From the NCBI GenBank assembly GCA_013214575.1, contig JABSSD010000004.1:1-64000 (forward strand): a DNA stretch of 64,000 nucleotides, in the 5' to 3' direction. Below the pieces are notes generated by a model. The model was not told the origin of the DNA. It ran no database searches and saw only the letters and a program-made list of their open reading frames with translations. The DNA comes from Paracoccaceae bacterium. Lineage in GTDB: Bacteria; Pseudomonadota; Alphaproteobacteria; Rhodobacterales; Rhodobacteraceae. The translations under genes and the position numbers were made by a program. The stretch's first letter is position 1. Each line of letters begins with the position of its first letter. Below are positions 1-8,145 of the stretch, one piece after another.

Positions 1-138
1 GTCGATCTCGTCGTAGGCTTTGAACTCGCCAAAATACTTGGTGATCGCTGCGGTCAGCGTGGTTTTGCCGTGGTCAACGTGGCCGATGGTGCCGATGTTG
101 ACGTGTGGTTTGTTACGTTCGAACTTTTCCTTAGCCAT
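1..138 (-). CDS. tuf: Elongation factor Tu, N-terminal part (cut by window edge)
   Basis: EF-Tu carries aminoacyl-tRNA to the ribosome as a GTPase. Only the first 46 residues lie in the window. They begin [20 protein letters not shown] and contain the P-loop GHVDHGKT, which is diagnostic for EF-Tu. The start ATG reads back from position 138. No fusA or ribosomal protein gene lies upstream, so this is probably not the copy in the str operon; alphaproteobacteria often carry a second tuf, but that is inference. A good -35/-10 pair lies about 60-90 bp upstream. Confidence 0.97.
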   Translation of the reverse strand, partial: MAKEKFERNKPHVNIGTIGHVDHGKTTLTAAITKYFGEFKAYDEID

Positions 139-197
139 GATCTAGGCGCCCTTTTGGTATATGGGATCGGCAGTCGACCCTATTCATTGTCGCGGGC

Positions 198-226
198 GAC
201 ATAGTGCCTTTGTGCACAGAGATCAA
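198..226 (-). promoter_or_regulatory. Candidate sigma70-type promoter for tuf
   Basis: On the minus strand a TTGATC box (221-226) and a TATGTC box (198-203) are separated by exactly 17 bp. Transcription would start near 190 and leave a leader of about 50 nt before the tuf ATG. This is a motif match by eye with no experimental support. Confidence 0.42.
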
Positions 227-268
227 GCACTCGGAAATGAATTCGATGACGGCCCGCGAGCCAGCCCT

Positions 269-853
269 TTAGCTGGGGGCAGCCGGGTCCAGCTCAACCT
301 CAGCCGCATCTGCAGCCGCGTCAAACCAGCCGTTTTCCTGATGCTGCTCCAACATCCACTCTTCGATCTGACCCACCGCGTTGCGGGCCAGCCCGCGCAG
401 CTGTTCTTCGCGGCTGCGGGCGTGCCCCGACCCCACCAGAAAACTATCCGCCGATGTGGTTTCAAATACGGTGAAGGTTTTCACCTCCGGGTTCAGTTTG
501 GCCCCGGCCGCGTCATCCCAAACCGTCACATTGGCTGCCAGCACAGATTTTGGGCTTAACACGATCGGAATACCGGGAGGGGCTAGGAAAAAGCCCTCGA
601 TGCTGATGCCAAAATGATAGAGCTGCGGTCCCTGGTAGCGGGCGAACCGGGCGTCGATTTCGCTGGTCATCACCTCGATCCACTCTTCTTTAGTGGCGTC
701 GCGCGACCCGGGCACCACTTGCATTTTGGAGGCCACAACGATGTTATGCCCCAGTGAAAAGGCCCCGAGATCCTCAAGCGGTTCGTCCGGCGTTGCCGGG
801 GTGCAGGCGGCCAGCACGGCAAATGTGGTCAAAAATGCAAGAATTCGGATCAT
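269..853 (-). CDS. Hypothetical lipoprotein, 194 aa
   Basis: The product starts with a short hydrophobic signal peptide ending in a lipobox (LAAC, Cys17), so it should be lipidated and anchored in the envelope. The mature part is about 177 residues with mixed alpha/beta character and no motif I recognise. ATG at 853 is preceded by an AGAGAC Shine-Dalgarno-like stretch. It stands alone between tuf and parC, both on the same strand. No function can be assigned. Confidence 0.8.
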   Translation of the reverse strand: MIRILAFLTTFAVLAACTPATPDEPLEDLGAFSLGHNIVVASKMQVVPGSRDATKEEWIEVMTSEIDARFARYQGPQLYHFGISIEGFFLAPPGIPIVLSPKSVLAANVTVWDDAAGAKLNPEVKTFTVFETTSADSFLVGSGHARSREEQLRGLARNAVGQIEEWMLEQHQENGWFDAAADAAEVELDPAAPS

Positions 854-931
854 GGGTCAGTCTCTTTTTGAAAAATCAATGCTGAACTGATAGACTGCGA
901 TCTGTGGTTGGGTAAAGCGCGACACCCCGCC

Positions 932-958
932 GCCACCGGAGCGGCTGCCGCCGGTGGC
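932..958. other. Stem-loop downstream of parC
   Basis: GCCACCGG (932-939) pairs with CCGGTGGC (951-958) across an 11-nt loop. It lies about 50 bp past the parC stop on the minus strand and could be a transcription end. No T-run follows, so a Rho-independent terminator is not certain. Confidence 0.4.
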
Positions 959-1001
959 AGAGCAGCCACAGGTCCGCCGCAGGGCAGCCACAGATCCGCC
1001 G
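958..1001. repeat. Tandem 22-bp direct repeat, two copies
   Basis: Units at 958-979 and 980-1001 match at 20 of 22 positions; both contain CAGCCACAG followed by TCCGCCG. The pair begins right after the parC stop codon and abuts the stem-loop at 932-958. It is not inside a gene. It probably arose by slippage. Confidence 0.7.
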
Positions 1002-1007
1002 ATATCA

Positions 1008-3356
1008 TCAATCAAATTTGTAGCTGCGCGGGAAGCCATGCGGGGGGCGTTTACCGATGCCGGCGCGCTTGCCCAGCCATTGGCTCAGATCCTGTTCATG
1101 GCGGGTTTTGCCGCCGCCCATTTCCCAGCTCAGACCGTCATCCCAGTTGAATGTGGTGATATCGCTTAGGCCGCCATCCAGTTCCAGCGCGCCCTGCTTG
1201 CCGCGCGCCATTTGGTACTTCTGCAGCCGCACGCCCTTGCCTCGGGTAAGATCGGGCATTTCTTCGACCGCGAACACCAGGAACTTGCCGTTTTCAGACA
1301 CCACCGCAACGTGATCACCGGCCACCGGCACACAGATCTTGGCGCGGTCATCACCTTTGACGTTCAGCACCTGTTTGCCACTGCGGGTCTGGGCGACGAT
1401 CTCTTTCTCGGCACAGATAAAGCCATTGCCAGCCATCGAGGCCACCAGCAGTTTGCCCTCCGGGTGGTGAATGAACAGATCGACAATTTCGACCTCGTTG
1501 GGCAGGTCCACGATCAGCCGCAGGGGCTCGCCCATGCCACGGCCACCGGGAAGGTTGGCGGCGCTGATCGTATAGAACCGGCCATTGCTGCCAAAGGCCA
1601 GCAGCCGATCCGTGGTTTCCGCGTGGAAAACAAACCGGGGGCCATCGCCATCCTTGAACTTCAGCTCGCGGCTCAGATCGATATGGCCGGTCATCGCCCG
1701 GATCCAGCCCATCTGGCTGCACACCACGGTGATCGGCTCGCGGTCGATCATCGCCTCCAGCGGCACCTCTTCGACCTCACCGGCCTCGGCAAACTTGGTC
1801 CGGCGGGCGCCGCCAGCATAGGTCTTGCCGAACTTTTTCTTGGTCTCTTTCAACTGTGCGGAGATCGTCTTCCATTGCAGGTCGTCCGAGGCCAGCAGCT
1901 CCACCAGCCCAGCGCGCTCCTTGCTCAGTTCATCGCGTTCCCGGACCAGCTCGATCTCTTCCAGACGGCGCAGCGAGCGCAGCCGCATGTTGAGGATGGC
2001 CTCGGCCTGCACCTCGGTCAGCTCGCCCGGAGCCGCGATGGGCGAGACATAATCAGCCTCGACCAGCACCCGTGGATGGTCGCGATCCCAGTCTTCACGC
2101 ATCAGCGCCGCCTTGGGGTCGTCGTCGTAGCGGATGATTTCAATCACCCGGTCCAGATTGAGGAAGGCGATGATAAAGCCGGCCAGAACCTCGAGCCGGT
2201 GGTCGATCTTTTCCATCCGGTGCTGCGAGCGCCGCTGCAGCACGTCGCGACGGTGATCAAGAAAGGCGCGCAGCACCTCTTTCATCGAGCAGACCTTGGG
2301 GGTGACCCCATCAATCAGCACATTCATGTTCATCGAGAACCGCACCTCGAAATCCGAGTTGCGGTACATCATGTTCATCAGCATTTCGGGATCGACGTTC
2401 TTGGAGCGCGGCTCCAGCACCACCCGGATGTCCTCGGCGGATTCATCGCGGATATCGCCCAGAATCGGCACCTTCTTGGTCTGGATCAGCTCGGCGACCT
2501 TTTCGATCAGCCTGGATTTTGGCACCTGATACGGGATCTCGGTGACCACGATCTGCCACTGACCACGGCCCAGATCCTCGACCTCATATTTACAGCGCAG
2601 CCGGAACGAGCCACGGCCAGTGCGGTAGGCCTGCGCGATGTTTTCCGGCGGTTCAACTATGATGCCGCCGGTCGGAAAGTCAGGCCCCGGCACATATTTC
2701 AGCAGGCTGTCGTCACCGGCCTCCGGTGTCTTGATCAGATGCAGGCAGGCGTCGATCAGTTCGGCAATGTTATGGGGCGGAATATTGGTCGCCATCCCCA
2801 CCGCAATGCCCGACGATCCATTGGCCAGAATATTGGGGAAGGTGGCCGGCAGCACCACCGGTTCGGTCAGGCGGCCATCATAATTGTCGCGGAAATCCAC
2901 CGCGTTCTCGGTCAGGCCCTCCAGCAAGGCCTCGGCGACAAAGGTCATCCGCGCCTCGGTATAGCGCGAGGCCGCCGGGTTATCGCCGTCGATGTTGCCA
3001 AAGTTACCCTGGCCGTCAACCAGCGGGTAGCGAACGTTAAAATCCTGCGCCAGACGCGCCATCGCATCATAGATCGCAACATCACCGTGGGGGTGGAAAT
3101 CCCCCATGGTATCGCCCGAGATCTTGGCCGACTTCAGAAAGCCACCGGTTGACGATAGCCGCAGTCGGCTCATCGCATAGAGGATCCTGCGGTGCACCGG
3201 CTTCAGACCATCGCGCGCATCCGGCAAGGCCCGGTGCATAATTGTGCTGAGCGCATAGGTCAGATAGCGCTCGCCAATGGCGCGGCGCAGCGGTTCCAGG
3301 ATCTCGCCTCCATCAGGAGAAGAGGGCAAGTCGGTGGGGTCTACCAGATCGGTCAT
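1008..3356 (-). CDS. parC: DNA topoisomerase IV subunit A
   Basis: ParC is the DNA-cleaving subunit of topoisomerase IV, which with ParE decatenates replicated chromosomes. The 782-residue product has the type IIA breakage-reunion domain: PVHRRILYAM near residue 53, HPHGD at 88-92 and the catalytic tyrosine in ASRYTEARM (Tyr132). A C-terminal beta-pinwheel region follows. Length suits ParC rather than the longer GyrA, and there is no GyrA-box. I start at the ATG at 3356 (MTDLVDPTDL), because the longer open frame up to 3512 begins in low-complexity CCCGCCCGGG-rich sequence that does not look coding. The residue aligned with E. coli ParC Ser80 is Val93. The 252-bp gap to the divergent SH3 gene shows two CCCGCCCGGG motifs and nothing else clear. 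Confidence 0.96.
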   Translation of the reverse strand: MTDLVDPTDLPSSPDGGEILEPLRRAIGERYLTYALSTIMHRALPDARDGLKPVHRRILYAMSRLRLSSTGGFLKSAKISGDTMGDFHPHGDVAIYDAMARLAQDFNVRYPLVDGQGNFGNIDGDNPAASRYTEARMTFVAEALLEGLTENAVDFRDNYDGRLTEPVVLPATFPNILANGSSGIAVGMATNIPPHNIAELIDACLHLIKTPEAGDDSLLKYVPGPDFPTGGIIVEPPENIAQAYRTGRGSFRLRCKYEVEDLGRGQWQIVVTEIPYQVPKSRLIEKVAELIQTKKVPILGDIRDESAEDIRVVLEPRSKNVDPEMLMNMMYRNSDFEVRFSMNMNVLIDGVTPKVCSMKEVLRAFLDHRRDVLQRRSQHRMEKIDHRLEVLAGFIIAFLNLDRVIEIIRYDDDPKAALMREDWDRDHPRVLVEADYVSPIAAPGELTEVQAEAILNMRLRSLRRLEEIELVRERDELSKERAGLVELLASDDLQWKTISAQLKETKKKFGKTYAGGARRTKFAEAGEVEEVPLEAMIDREPITVVCSQMGWIRAMTGHIDLSRELKFKDGDGPRFVFHAETTDRLLAFGSNGRFYTISAANLPGGRGMGEPLRLIVDLPNEVEIVDLFIHHPEGKLLVASMAGNGFICAEKEIVAQTRSGKQVLNVKGDDRAKICVPVAGDHVAVVSENGKFLVFAVEEMPDLTRGKGVRLQKYQMARGKQGALELDGGLSDITTFNWDDGLSWEMGGGKTRHEQDLSQWLGKRAGIGKRPPHGFPRSYKFD

Positions 3357-3608
3357 GCAAGGGTGATACTTGGCCGGTGGATGTTGGTAAAGCGGCTGCG
3401 TTAAAATTCCTTTAATCTGAGGCCTTCCCCGCCCGGGAGATCTGACGCCCCCCCCGCCCGGGCAGTTCACCCCGGGGGAGAATTCCGCCAACTCTCCCCT
3501 GTTTCCAAGCAATCAATCTGCGCTACCTTATACCCCAGTCGGCACTCTGCTGGCGGATTTCATTTTTGCTTTGTTGCCGTAAAAACACGTTCCCGGGGGT
3601 TAGGTGTC

Positions 3609-4313
3609 ATGTCGCGTTTTGTGATGGTTTCTTTCTTGTTCATGGGCTGGACCTTCTACGAGCTGAGCGGCGGTGCCGGTTTTTCAGCCCCCATAAGACC
3701 CGAGCCCATCGCCATTGCCACTGCCAAGCCGGAGGTGATTCGCGATCAGCATGTGACGGCGGCGTCGCTGGTTACCAAGCCGGTCATTCAAGCCAGACAA
3801 CCCGCAGCCCTGCGCCGCCGCAACACCGCAATTACAGCCACCCAGTCTGCCCAGCCTGCGCGACCCGCGGCGGATCCCAAACAGCGCTCCAGGGTCGCCC
3901 TGGCACAGATCGCCGCGCTGGGTGAGACGTCATTTGGCTTTGGGCTGACTGGGACCGGGACGGGGACGGGGACGGGCATCCCAACCGGCGGCAGCGCAGT
4001 CCAGCTGGCCTCGCTGTCCGGCGGGCTGGCGCCGCTGGCCAGCAGCCAGGTACTTTCGGATGTTCAGGTCAATCCATCGCAGCCGCTGGACCCAGCCCCG
4101 ACCCCCGCCCCGGATCTGCGTCAGGTCACCGCCAGTCGCGTCAACATGCGCAGCGGCCCCGGCACGCTTTATCCCGTGGTGACCAAATTGAATCGGGATA
4201 CAGCGGTTGAAGTGCTGAAAGACAGCGGCACCGGCTGGCTGCACCTGCGGCGGGTCGAAGATGATCAGACCGGTTGGATTGCCGCTTCCCTGATCAGCAA
4301 GAAACGCCCATAA
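3609..4313 (+). CDS. SH3-domain (type 3) envelope protein
   Basis: The 234-residue product has one N-terminal hydrophobic segment (signal peptide or anchor), a long low-complexity linker rich in Ala, Pro and Thr, and a C-terminal bacterial SH3 domain at about 173-234 (SRVNMRSGPGTLYPVV, ending GWIAASLISK). Such domains usually bind peptidoglycan or protein ligands in the periplasm. The linker contains a Thr-Gly run at about 115-123 encoded by a hexanucleotide repeat. It is divergent from parC and followed 44 bp later by the SDR gene. The partner is unknown. Confidence 0.8.
   Translation: MSRFVMVSFLFMGWTFYELSGGAGFSAPIRPEPIAIATAKPEVIRDQHVTAASLVTKPVIQARQPAALRRRNTAITATQSAQPARPAADPKQRSRVALAQIAALGETSFGFGLTGTGTGTGTGIPTGGSAVQLASLSGGLAPLASSQVLSDVQVNPSQPLDPAPTPAPDLRQVTASRVNMRSGPGTLYPVVTKLNRDTAVEVLKDSGTGWLHLRRVEDDQTGWIAASLISKKRP
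3951..3974 (+). repeat. GGGACS hexanucleotide microsatellite inside the SH3 gene
   Basis: Four head-to-tail hexamers (GGGACC once, then GGGACG three times) encode the Thr-Gly dipeptide run. The unit is a multiple of three, so copy-number change would alter linker length without a frameshift. Confidence 0.8.
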
Positions 4314-4357
4314 ACATGACTAAGTGACATCGGTTTTGTTCAGGTAAAGAGGCGTTG

Positions 4358-5188
4358 ATGCAAAAGACCATTCTGATTACAGGCTGCTCCTCGGGGATTG
4401 GCCTGGACGCTGCGCGCGGCATGCGGGCGCGGGACTGGACCGTGTTCGCCTCGTGCCGCCAGCAAGTTGATTGCGACCGGATGCGCGCCGAGGGCTTTGA
4501 AAGCCCGCTTATTGACTACACCCAACCCGACACCATCACCGCAGGCCTGCAACAGGTTCTCGCCGCAACCGGCGGCACCCTTGATGCGCTGTTCAACAAC
4601 GGCGCACACGGGCTGCCCGGCGCGGTCGAAGACCTGCCAACCGAGGCGCTGCGGGTGATATTCGAGGCCAATTTCTTTGGCTGGCATGAGCTGACTCGCC
4701 AGGTGATTCCGGTGATGCGGGCCCAGGGCCACGGCCGCATTGTGCAGAATTCGTCGATCCTGGGGCTGGTCGCCTTTCCGTGGCGCGGCGCCTATGTCGC
4801 CACCAAATACGCGGTCGAAGGCTTGGCGGACACCTTGAGAATCGAGCTGCGTGACACGGGAATCAAGGTGATCCTGATCGAACCCGGCCCGGTGACCTCA
4901 AAAATCCGGGTCAATTCGATCCCGCATTTTGAACGGTTCATCGATTGGAAAAACTCGGCCCTGCGCGAGCTGTACGAGAGCAGCCTGCTGAAACGGCTAT
5001 ACGAAAGTACGGGGCCTGATACCTTTGAGCTGCCCGCCTCAGCGGTGACCAAAAAGCTGATCCATGCCTGCGAATCGCGCCGCCCAAAGCCGCGATATTA
5101 TGTCACCACACCGACACACATCGGTGGCTTTCTAAAGCGGATCCTCACCACCCGGGCCACCGATCGCATTCTGGCAAGGCTGCGCTGA
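4358..5188 (+). CDS. Short-chain dehydrogenase/reductase
   Basis: This is a classical SDR of 276 residues. The N-terminal Rossmann motif TGCSSGIG (about 9-16) binds NAD(P), NNGAHG corresponds to the NNAG motif, the catalytic serine lies in QNSSILG and the YxxxK pair in YVATK. A C-terminal extension past the core suits the steroid/retinol-dehydrogenase-like subgroup, but the substrate cannot be read. I chose ATG 4358 over the overlapping TTG at 4355, with an AAAGAGG Shine-Dalgarno just upstream. It is a single gene with no obvious operon partner. Confidence 0.88.
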   Translation: MQKTILITGCSSGIGLDAARGMRARDWTVFASCRQQVDCDRMRAEGFESPLIDYTQPDTITAGLQQVLAATGGTLDALFNNGAHGLPGAVEDLPTEALRVIFEANFFGWHELTRQVIPVMRAQGHGRIVQNSSILGLVAFPWRGAYVATKYAVEGLADTLRIELRDTGIKVILIEPGPVTSKIRVNSIPHFERFIDWKNSALRELYESSLLKRLYESTGPDTFELPASAVTKKLIHACESRRPKPRYYVTTPTHIGGFLKRILTTRATDRILARLR

Positions 5189-5197
5189 AAATCCCAG

Positions 5198-5233
5198 TCT
5201 CTTTCCCATTCTCTTTCCCGGTCGCTTTCCTGC
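5198..5233 (+). repeat. Three imperfect 12-bp tandem units
   Basis: TCTCTTTCCCAT, TCTCTTTCCCGG and TCGCTTTCCTGC follow each other directly after the SDR stop. They give a pyrimidine-rich tract of 36 bp between the SDR and HIG1 genes. Confidence 0.6.
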
Positions 5234-5283
5234 TGCGCGCGCGATAGACCCAGTGTTAGAAATTCATAGCTCACGAGGGCGTC

Positions 5284-5490
5284 ATGGCTGATTCACTTTT
5301 CTATCTGGTTGTTGCAGCAATGGCTGCGGTGGTTGTGGCACTGGTGATCGGCATCGCAGGCTACGGCAAGGGCGGAGAATTCAACAAGAAACACGGCAAC
5401 AAGATGATGCGGCTGCGGCTGCTGTTTCAGTTTATTGCCGTGCTGCTGATCCTTGCCTACGTCTATTTGCGGAACCAGGGAGGCCAGTAG
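5284..5490 (+). CDS. Small HIG1-domain twin-transmembrane protein
   Basis: The 68-residue product has two hydrophobic segments (about 5-26 and 46-63) joined by a basic loop. The loop and second helix carry NKMMRLRLLFQ, which fits the HIG1 pattern (I/Q)x3(R/H)xRx3Q except for Asn at the first position. In eukaryotes HIG1 proteins associate with cytochrome c oxidase; a respiratory role here is inference from the family. The stop TAG is separated by one nucleotide from the ATG of the adenosyltransferase gene, so the two are translationally linked. Confidence 0.8.
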   Translation: MADSLFYLVVAAMAAVVVALVIGIAGYGKGGEFNKKHGNKMMRLRLLFQFIAVLLILAYVYLRNQGGQ

Positions 5491-5491
5491 C

Positions 5492-6064
5492 ATGGTTGTT
5501 CTGAACAAGATCTACACGCGCACCGGCGACAAGGGCGACACCGCGCTTGGCAATGGCAAACGCGTCGCCAAACACGCTGCCCGCGTCAATGCCTATGGCA
5601 CCTCGGACGAGCTGAACGCCTTTGTCGGGGTGGCCCGTCAGGACGCCAATGAAGATGTGGATGCGGCTCTGGCGCGCATTCAGAACGACCTGTTTGATCT
5701 TGGCGCCGACCTCTGTCGCCCGGATATGGAGCAGGATGCCAAGGCCGACTATCCGCCGCTGCGCATGGCAGCGAGCCAGGTTGACCGGCTGGAGGGTGAG
5801 ATCGACGCGATGAACAAGGATTTGTCGCCGCTGCGCAGTTTTGTGCTGCCGGGCGGGTCCGCCCTTTCCGCCCATCTGCATGTCTGCCGCACCGTGGCCC
5901 GGCGCGCCGAACGTCTGACCACCGATCTGGCCAGTAGCGAAGAGGTCAATCCGGCGGCGGTGAAATACCTCAACCGGCTGTCCGACTGGTTCTTTGTTGC
6001 CGCCCGGGTGGCCAATAACAATGGAACGGACGATGTGCTGTGGGTGCCGGGCGCCAACCGCTGA
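5492..6064 (+). CDS. Cob(I)alamin adenosyltransferase, PduO type
   Basis: The enzyme transfers adenosyl from ATP to cob(I)alamin to make coenzyme B12 for mutases such as methylmalonyl-CoA mutase. The 190-residue product starts MVVLNKIYTRTGDKGDTAL, the N-terminal ATP-binding signature of the PduO family, and has VARRAERL near 135 with the conserved Arg cluster. The start is fixed by a GGGAGG Shine-Dalgarno before ATG 5492; the open frame reaches further upstream but overlaps the HIG1 gene. It is second in a two-gene unit. No B12 riboswitch is visible upstream. Confidence 0.93.
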   Translation: MVVLNKIYTRTGDKGDTALGNGKRVAKHAARVNAYGTSDELNAFVGVARQDANEDVDAALARIQNDLFDLGADLCRPDMEQDAKADYPPLRMAASQVDRLEGEIDAMNKDLSPLRSFVLPGGSALSAHLHVCRTVARRAERLTTDLASSEEVNPAAVKYLNRLSDWFFVAARVANNNGTDDVLWVPGANR

Positions 6065-6078
6065 TCCTCCTCAGGGCC

Positions 6079-6103
6079 GCCAGCTGAAATCGAATCAGCT
6101 GGC
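6079..6103 (+). terminator. Perfect 9-bp stem-loop after the adenosyltransferase gene
   Basis: GCCAGCTGA (6079-6087) and TCAGCTGGC (6095-6103) pair perfectly around a 7-nt loop, 15 bp past the stop codon. The following tract is C-rich with only TTTT, so it is a weak intrinsic terminator or an mRNA-end stabiliser. The rest of the 297-bp gap to etfB shows only an AAGGAG Shine-Dalgarno before etfB. Confidence 0.55.
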
Positions 6104-6361
6104 TGACCCCGCTCTCCCCCTTTTCACCACCCCATCCGGTCGCTCCCGTCTGCGGCGGGATCAGGTCTTGTGGCGAGGTGACAATATTCCATCGGAAACA
6201 TTCTTGCAAAGATACGCCTGAAAACAGGCAAACGCGACGTCGGTGGCGAAGGATGTGACGATTTTGCCCTGTTCCAGTCGCGAACCAGTCGATATCAACG
6301 CAGCGAGAGCATAGAGGGGGAGTCGCTTGAACGGCTCGTCGTTTGTTAAGGAGATACGCAA

Positions 6362-7120
6362 ATGAAGGTACTTGTGCCTGTCAAACGCGTGATTGATTAC
6401 AACGTGAAGGTTCGTGTTAAAGCGGACGGAAGCGGTGTCGATCTCGCCAATGTCAAAATGTCGATGAACCCCTTTGACGAGATTGCCGTCGAAGAGGCGA
6501 TCCGGCTGAAGGAGGCCGGTAAAGCAGATGAGATCATCGCGGTCTCGATCGGCGTCAAGCAGGCGCAGGAAACCCTGCGCACGGCCCTGGCCATGGGCGC
6601 AGATCGCGCCATTCTGGTGGTCGCCGCTGAAGACGTGCAGACTGACATCGAGCCGCTGGCCGTTGCCAAGATCCTGGCCAAAATTGTCGAAGAAGAGCAG
6701 CCCGGTCTGGTTCTTTGTGGCAAGCAAGCCATCGACAACGACATGAATGCCACCGGCCAGATGCTGTCGGCGCTGTTGGGCTGGTCCCAGGGCACCTTTG
6801 CCTCGGAACTGGACATCGACGGCGATAGCGCCGTGGTCACCCGCGAAGTGGACGGCGGTTTGCAGACCCTCAAGGTGACGATGCCCGCCATCATTACCGT
6901 TGACCTGCGCCTGAACGAGCCGCGTTACGCCAGCCTTCCGAACATCATGAAGGCCAAGCGCAAGCCGCTGGATGCCAAAACCGCCGAAGATTACGGCGTT
7001 GATGTCACCCCACGGCTGGAAATTTTGTCGACCATTGAGCCCGATACCCGCGCTGCTGGTATCATGGTGAAGTCAGTGGATGAGCTGATTGAGAAACTCA
7101 AAGAAGCGGGGGCTGTGTAA
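6362..7120 (+). CDS. etfB: Electron transfer flavoprotein, beta subunit
   Basis: EtfB with EtfA takes electrons from acyl-CoA and other flavin dehydrogenases and passes them to ETF:ubiquinone oxidoreductase. The 252-residue product begins [20 protein letters not shown] and contains [20 protein letters not shown] and the [20 protein letters not shown] region, all typical of EtfB. An AAGGAGA Shine-Dalgarno precedes the ATG. The TAA stop overlaps the etfA ATG by one base (TAATG), so the subunits are translationally coupled. Confidence 0.98.
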   Translation: MKVLVPVKRVIDYNVKVRVKADGSGVDLANVKMSMNPFDEIAVEEAIRLKEAGKADEIIAVSIGVKQAQETLRTALAMGADRAILVVAAEDVQTDIEPLAVAKILAKIVEEEQPGLVLCGKQAIDNDMNATGQMLSALLGWSQGTFASELDIDGDSAVVTREVDGGLQTLKVTMPAIITVDLRLNEPRYASLPNIMKAKRKPLDAKTAEDYGVDVTPRLEILSTIEPDTRAAGIMVKSVDELIEKLKEAGAV

Positions 7121-8049
7121 TGGCTGTTCTTCTCCTTGCTGAAGTGACCGACGGCGCGCTGGCGCTGGATGCCACTGCCAAAGCGGTTACCGCTGCTGGA
7201 TCCTTGGGCGATATCACCGTGCTCTGCGCCGGTGCTGCTGCCGCTGCTGCCGGTGCTGACGCCGCCAAAATCGCTGGCGTTGCCCGCGTTCTGGTGGCCG
7301 AAGATGCATCATTGGGTCACCGCCTGGCGGAACCCACTGCGGCGCTGATCGTCAGCCTTGCTGGTGACTACGAGCACATCGTGGCCCCGGCCACTACGGA
7401 CGCCAAAAACGTGCTGCCGCGCGTCGCGGCGCTGCTCGACGTGATGGTGATCTCTGATGTGTCCGGCGTTGTCGATGGCAACACCTTTGAGCGTCCGATC
7501 TATGCGGGCAACGCTATCCAGACCGTCAAATCGAGGGACGCGACGAAGGTTATTTCCTTCCGGACCTCGACCTTTGACGCGGCTGCTGACGGCGGCTCGG
7601 CCTCGGTTGAGACCATCAGTGCGGTGACCGACCCCGGCCTGTCGTGCTGGATCGAAGACAAGGTTGCCGCCAGTGATCGCCCCGAGCTGACTTCGGCTGG
7701 TGTGGTTGTCTCCGGCGGTCGCGGTGTCGGCTCCGAAGAGGACTTCAAACTGATCGAGGCGCTGGCAGACAAGCTGGGCGCGGCGGTCGGAGCCTCCCGT
7801 GCTGCGGTGGATTCGGGCTATGCTCCGAACGACTGGCAGGTCGGTCAGACCGGTAAGGTCGTGGCCCCGGATCTGTATATTGCCATCGGCATCTCAGGCG
7901 CCATCCAGCACCTGGCCGGCATGAAGGACAGCAAGATCATCGTGGCGATCAACAAAGACGAAGAGGCGCCGATTTTCCAGGTTGCTGATTTTGGTCTGGT
8001 CGCCGATCTGTTCCAGGCGGTGCCGGAACTGACTGAAAAACTGGGCTAA
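7120..8049 (+). CDS. etfA: Electron transfer flavoprotein, alpha subunit
   Basis: EtfA binds FAD and forms the heterodimer with EtfB. The 309-residue product has an Ala-rich N-terminal domain and the C-terminal FAD-binding domain, with [10 protein letters not shown] near 205, [20 protein letters not shown] near 248 and [11 protein letters not shown] near 281. It follows etfB with a one-base overlap. The stop is followed by ten C residues, a REP-like repeat and a strong terminator, which closes the operon. A hydroxyacyl-CoA dehydrogenase gene lies about 1.1 kb downstream. Confidence 0.98.
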   Translation: MAVLLLAEVTDGALALDATAKAVTAAGSLGDITVLCAGAAAAAAGADAAKIAGVARVLVAEDASLGHRLAEPTAALIVSLAGDYEHIVAPATTDAKNVLPRVAALLDVMVISDVSGVVDGNTFERPIYAGNAIQTVKSRDATKVISFRTSTFDAAADGGSASVETISAVTDPGLSCWIEDKVAASDRPELTSAGVVVSGGRGVGSEEDFKLIEALADKLGAAVGASRAAVDSGYAPNDWQVGQTGKVVAPDLYIAIGISGAIQHLAGMKDSKIIVAINKDEEAPIFQVADFGLVADLFQAVPELTEKLG

Positions 8050-8061
8050 CCCCCCCCCCGC

Positions 8062-8085
8062 GGTGCGTGCCAGCACGCACCCTAC
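8062..8085 (+). repeat. REP-like 24-bp palindromic repeat, copy 1
   Basis: GGTGCGTGCC-AGCACGCACC-CTAC: the 9-bp arms GGTGCGTGC/GCACGCACC pair around two bases, with a CTAC tail on one side. It lies between etfA and its terminator. Four further copies are at 18142, 38084, 52991 and 54678. Confidence 0.8.
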
Positions 8086-8094
8086 ACAGATAGC

Positions 8095-8125
8095 AAAAGG
8101 CCCGCCGATCACCGGCGGGCCTTTT
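8095..8125 (+). terminator. Strong bidirectional intrinsic terminator after etfA
   Basis: AAAAGGCCCGCCG (8095-8107) pairs perfectly with CGGCGGGCCTTTT (8113-8125) over a 5-nt loop. It has T-runs on both strands and serves etfA (plus) and the convergent gene at 8146-8982 (minus). Confidence 0.93.
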
Positions 8126-8145
8126 GTCTGTAACGCGGCCCGTTG

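Noticed and set aside
1212-3152. Long open frame (646 aa) antisense to parC
   Set aside because: It is the complement of parC, with His/Gln/Arg-rich composition typical of a shadow frame in high-GC DNA; parC has clear catalytic motifs.
3357-3512. Upstream extension of parC
   Set aside because: The added 52 residues come from G/C-run sequence and do not resemble a ParC N-terminus; ATG 3356 fits the family.
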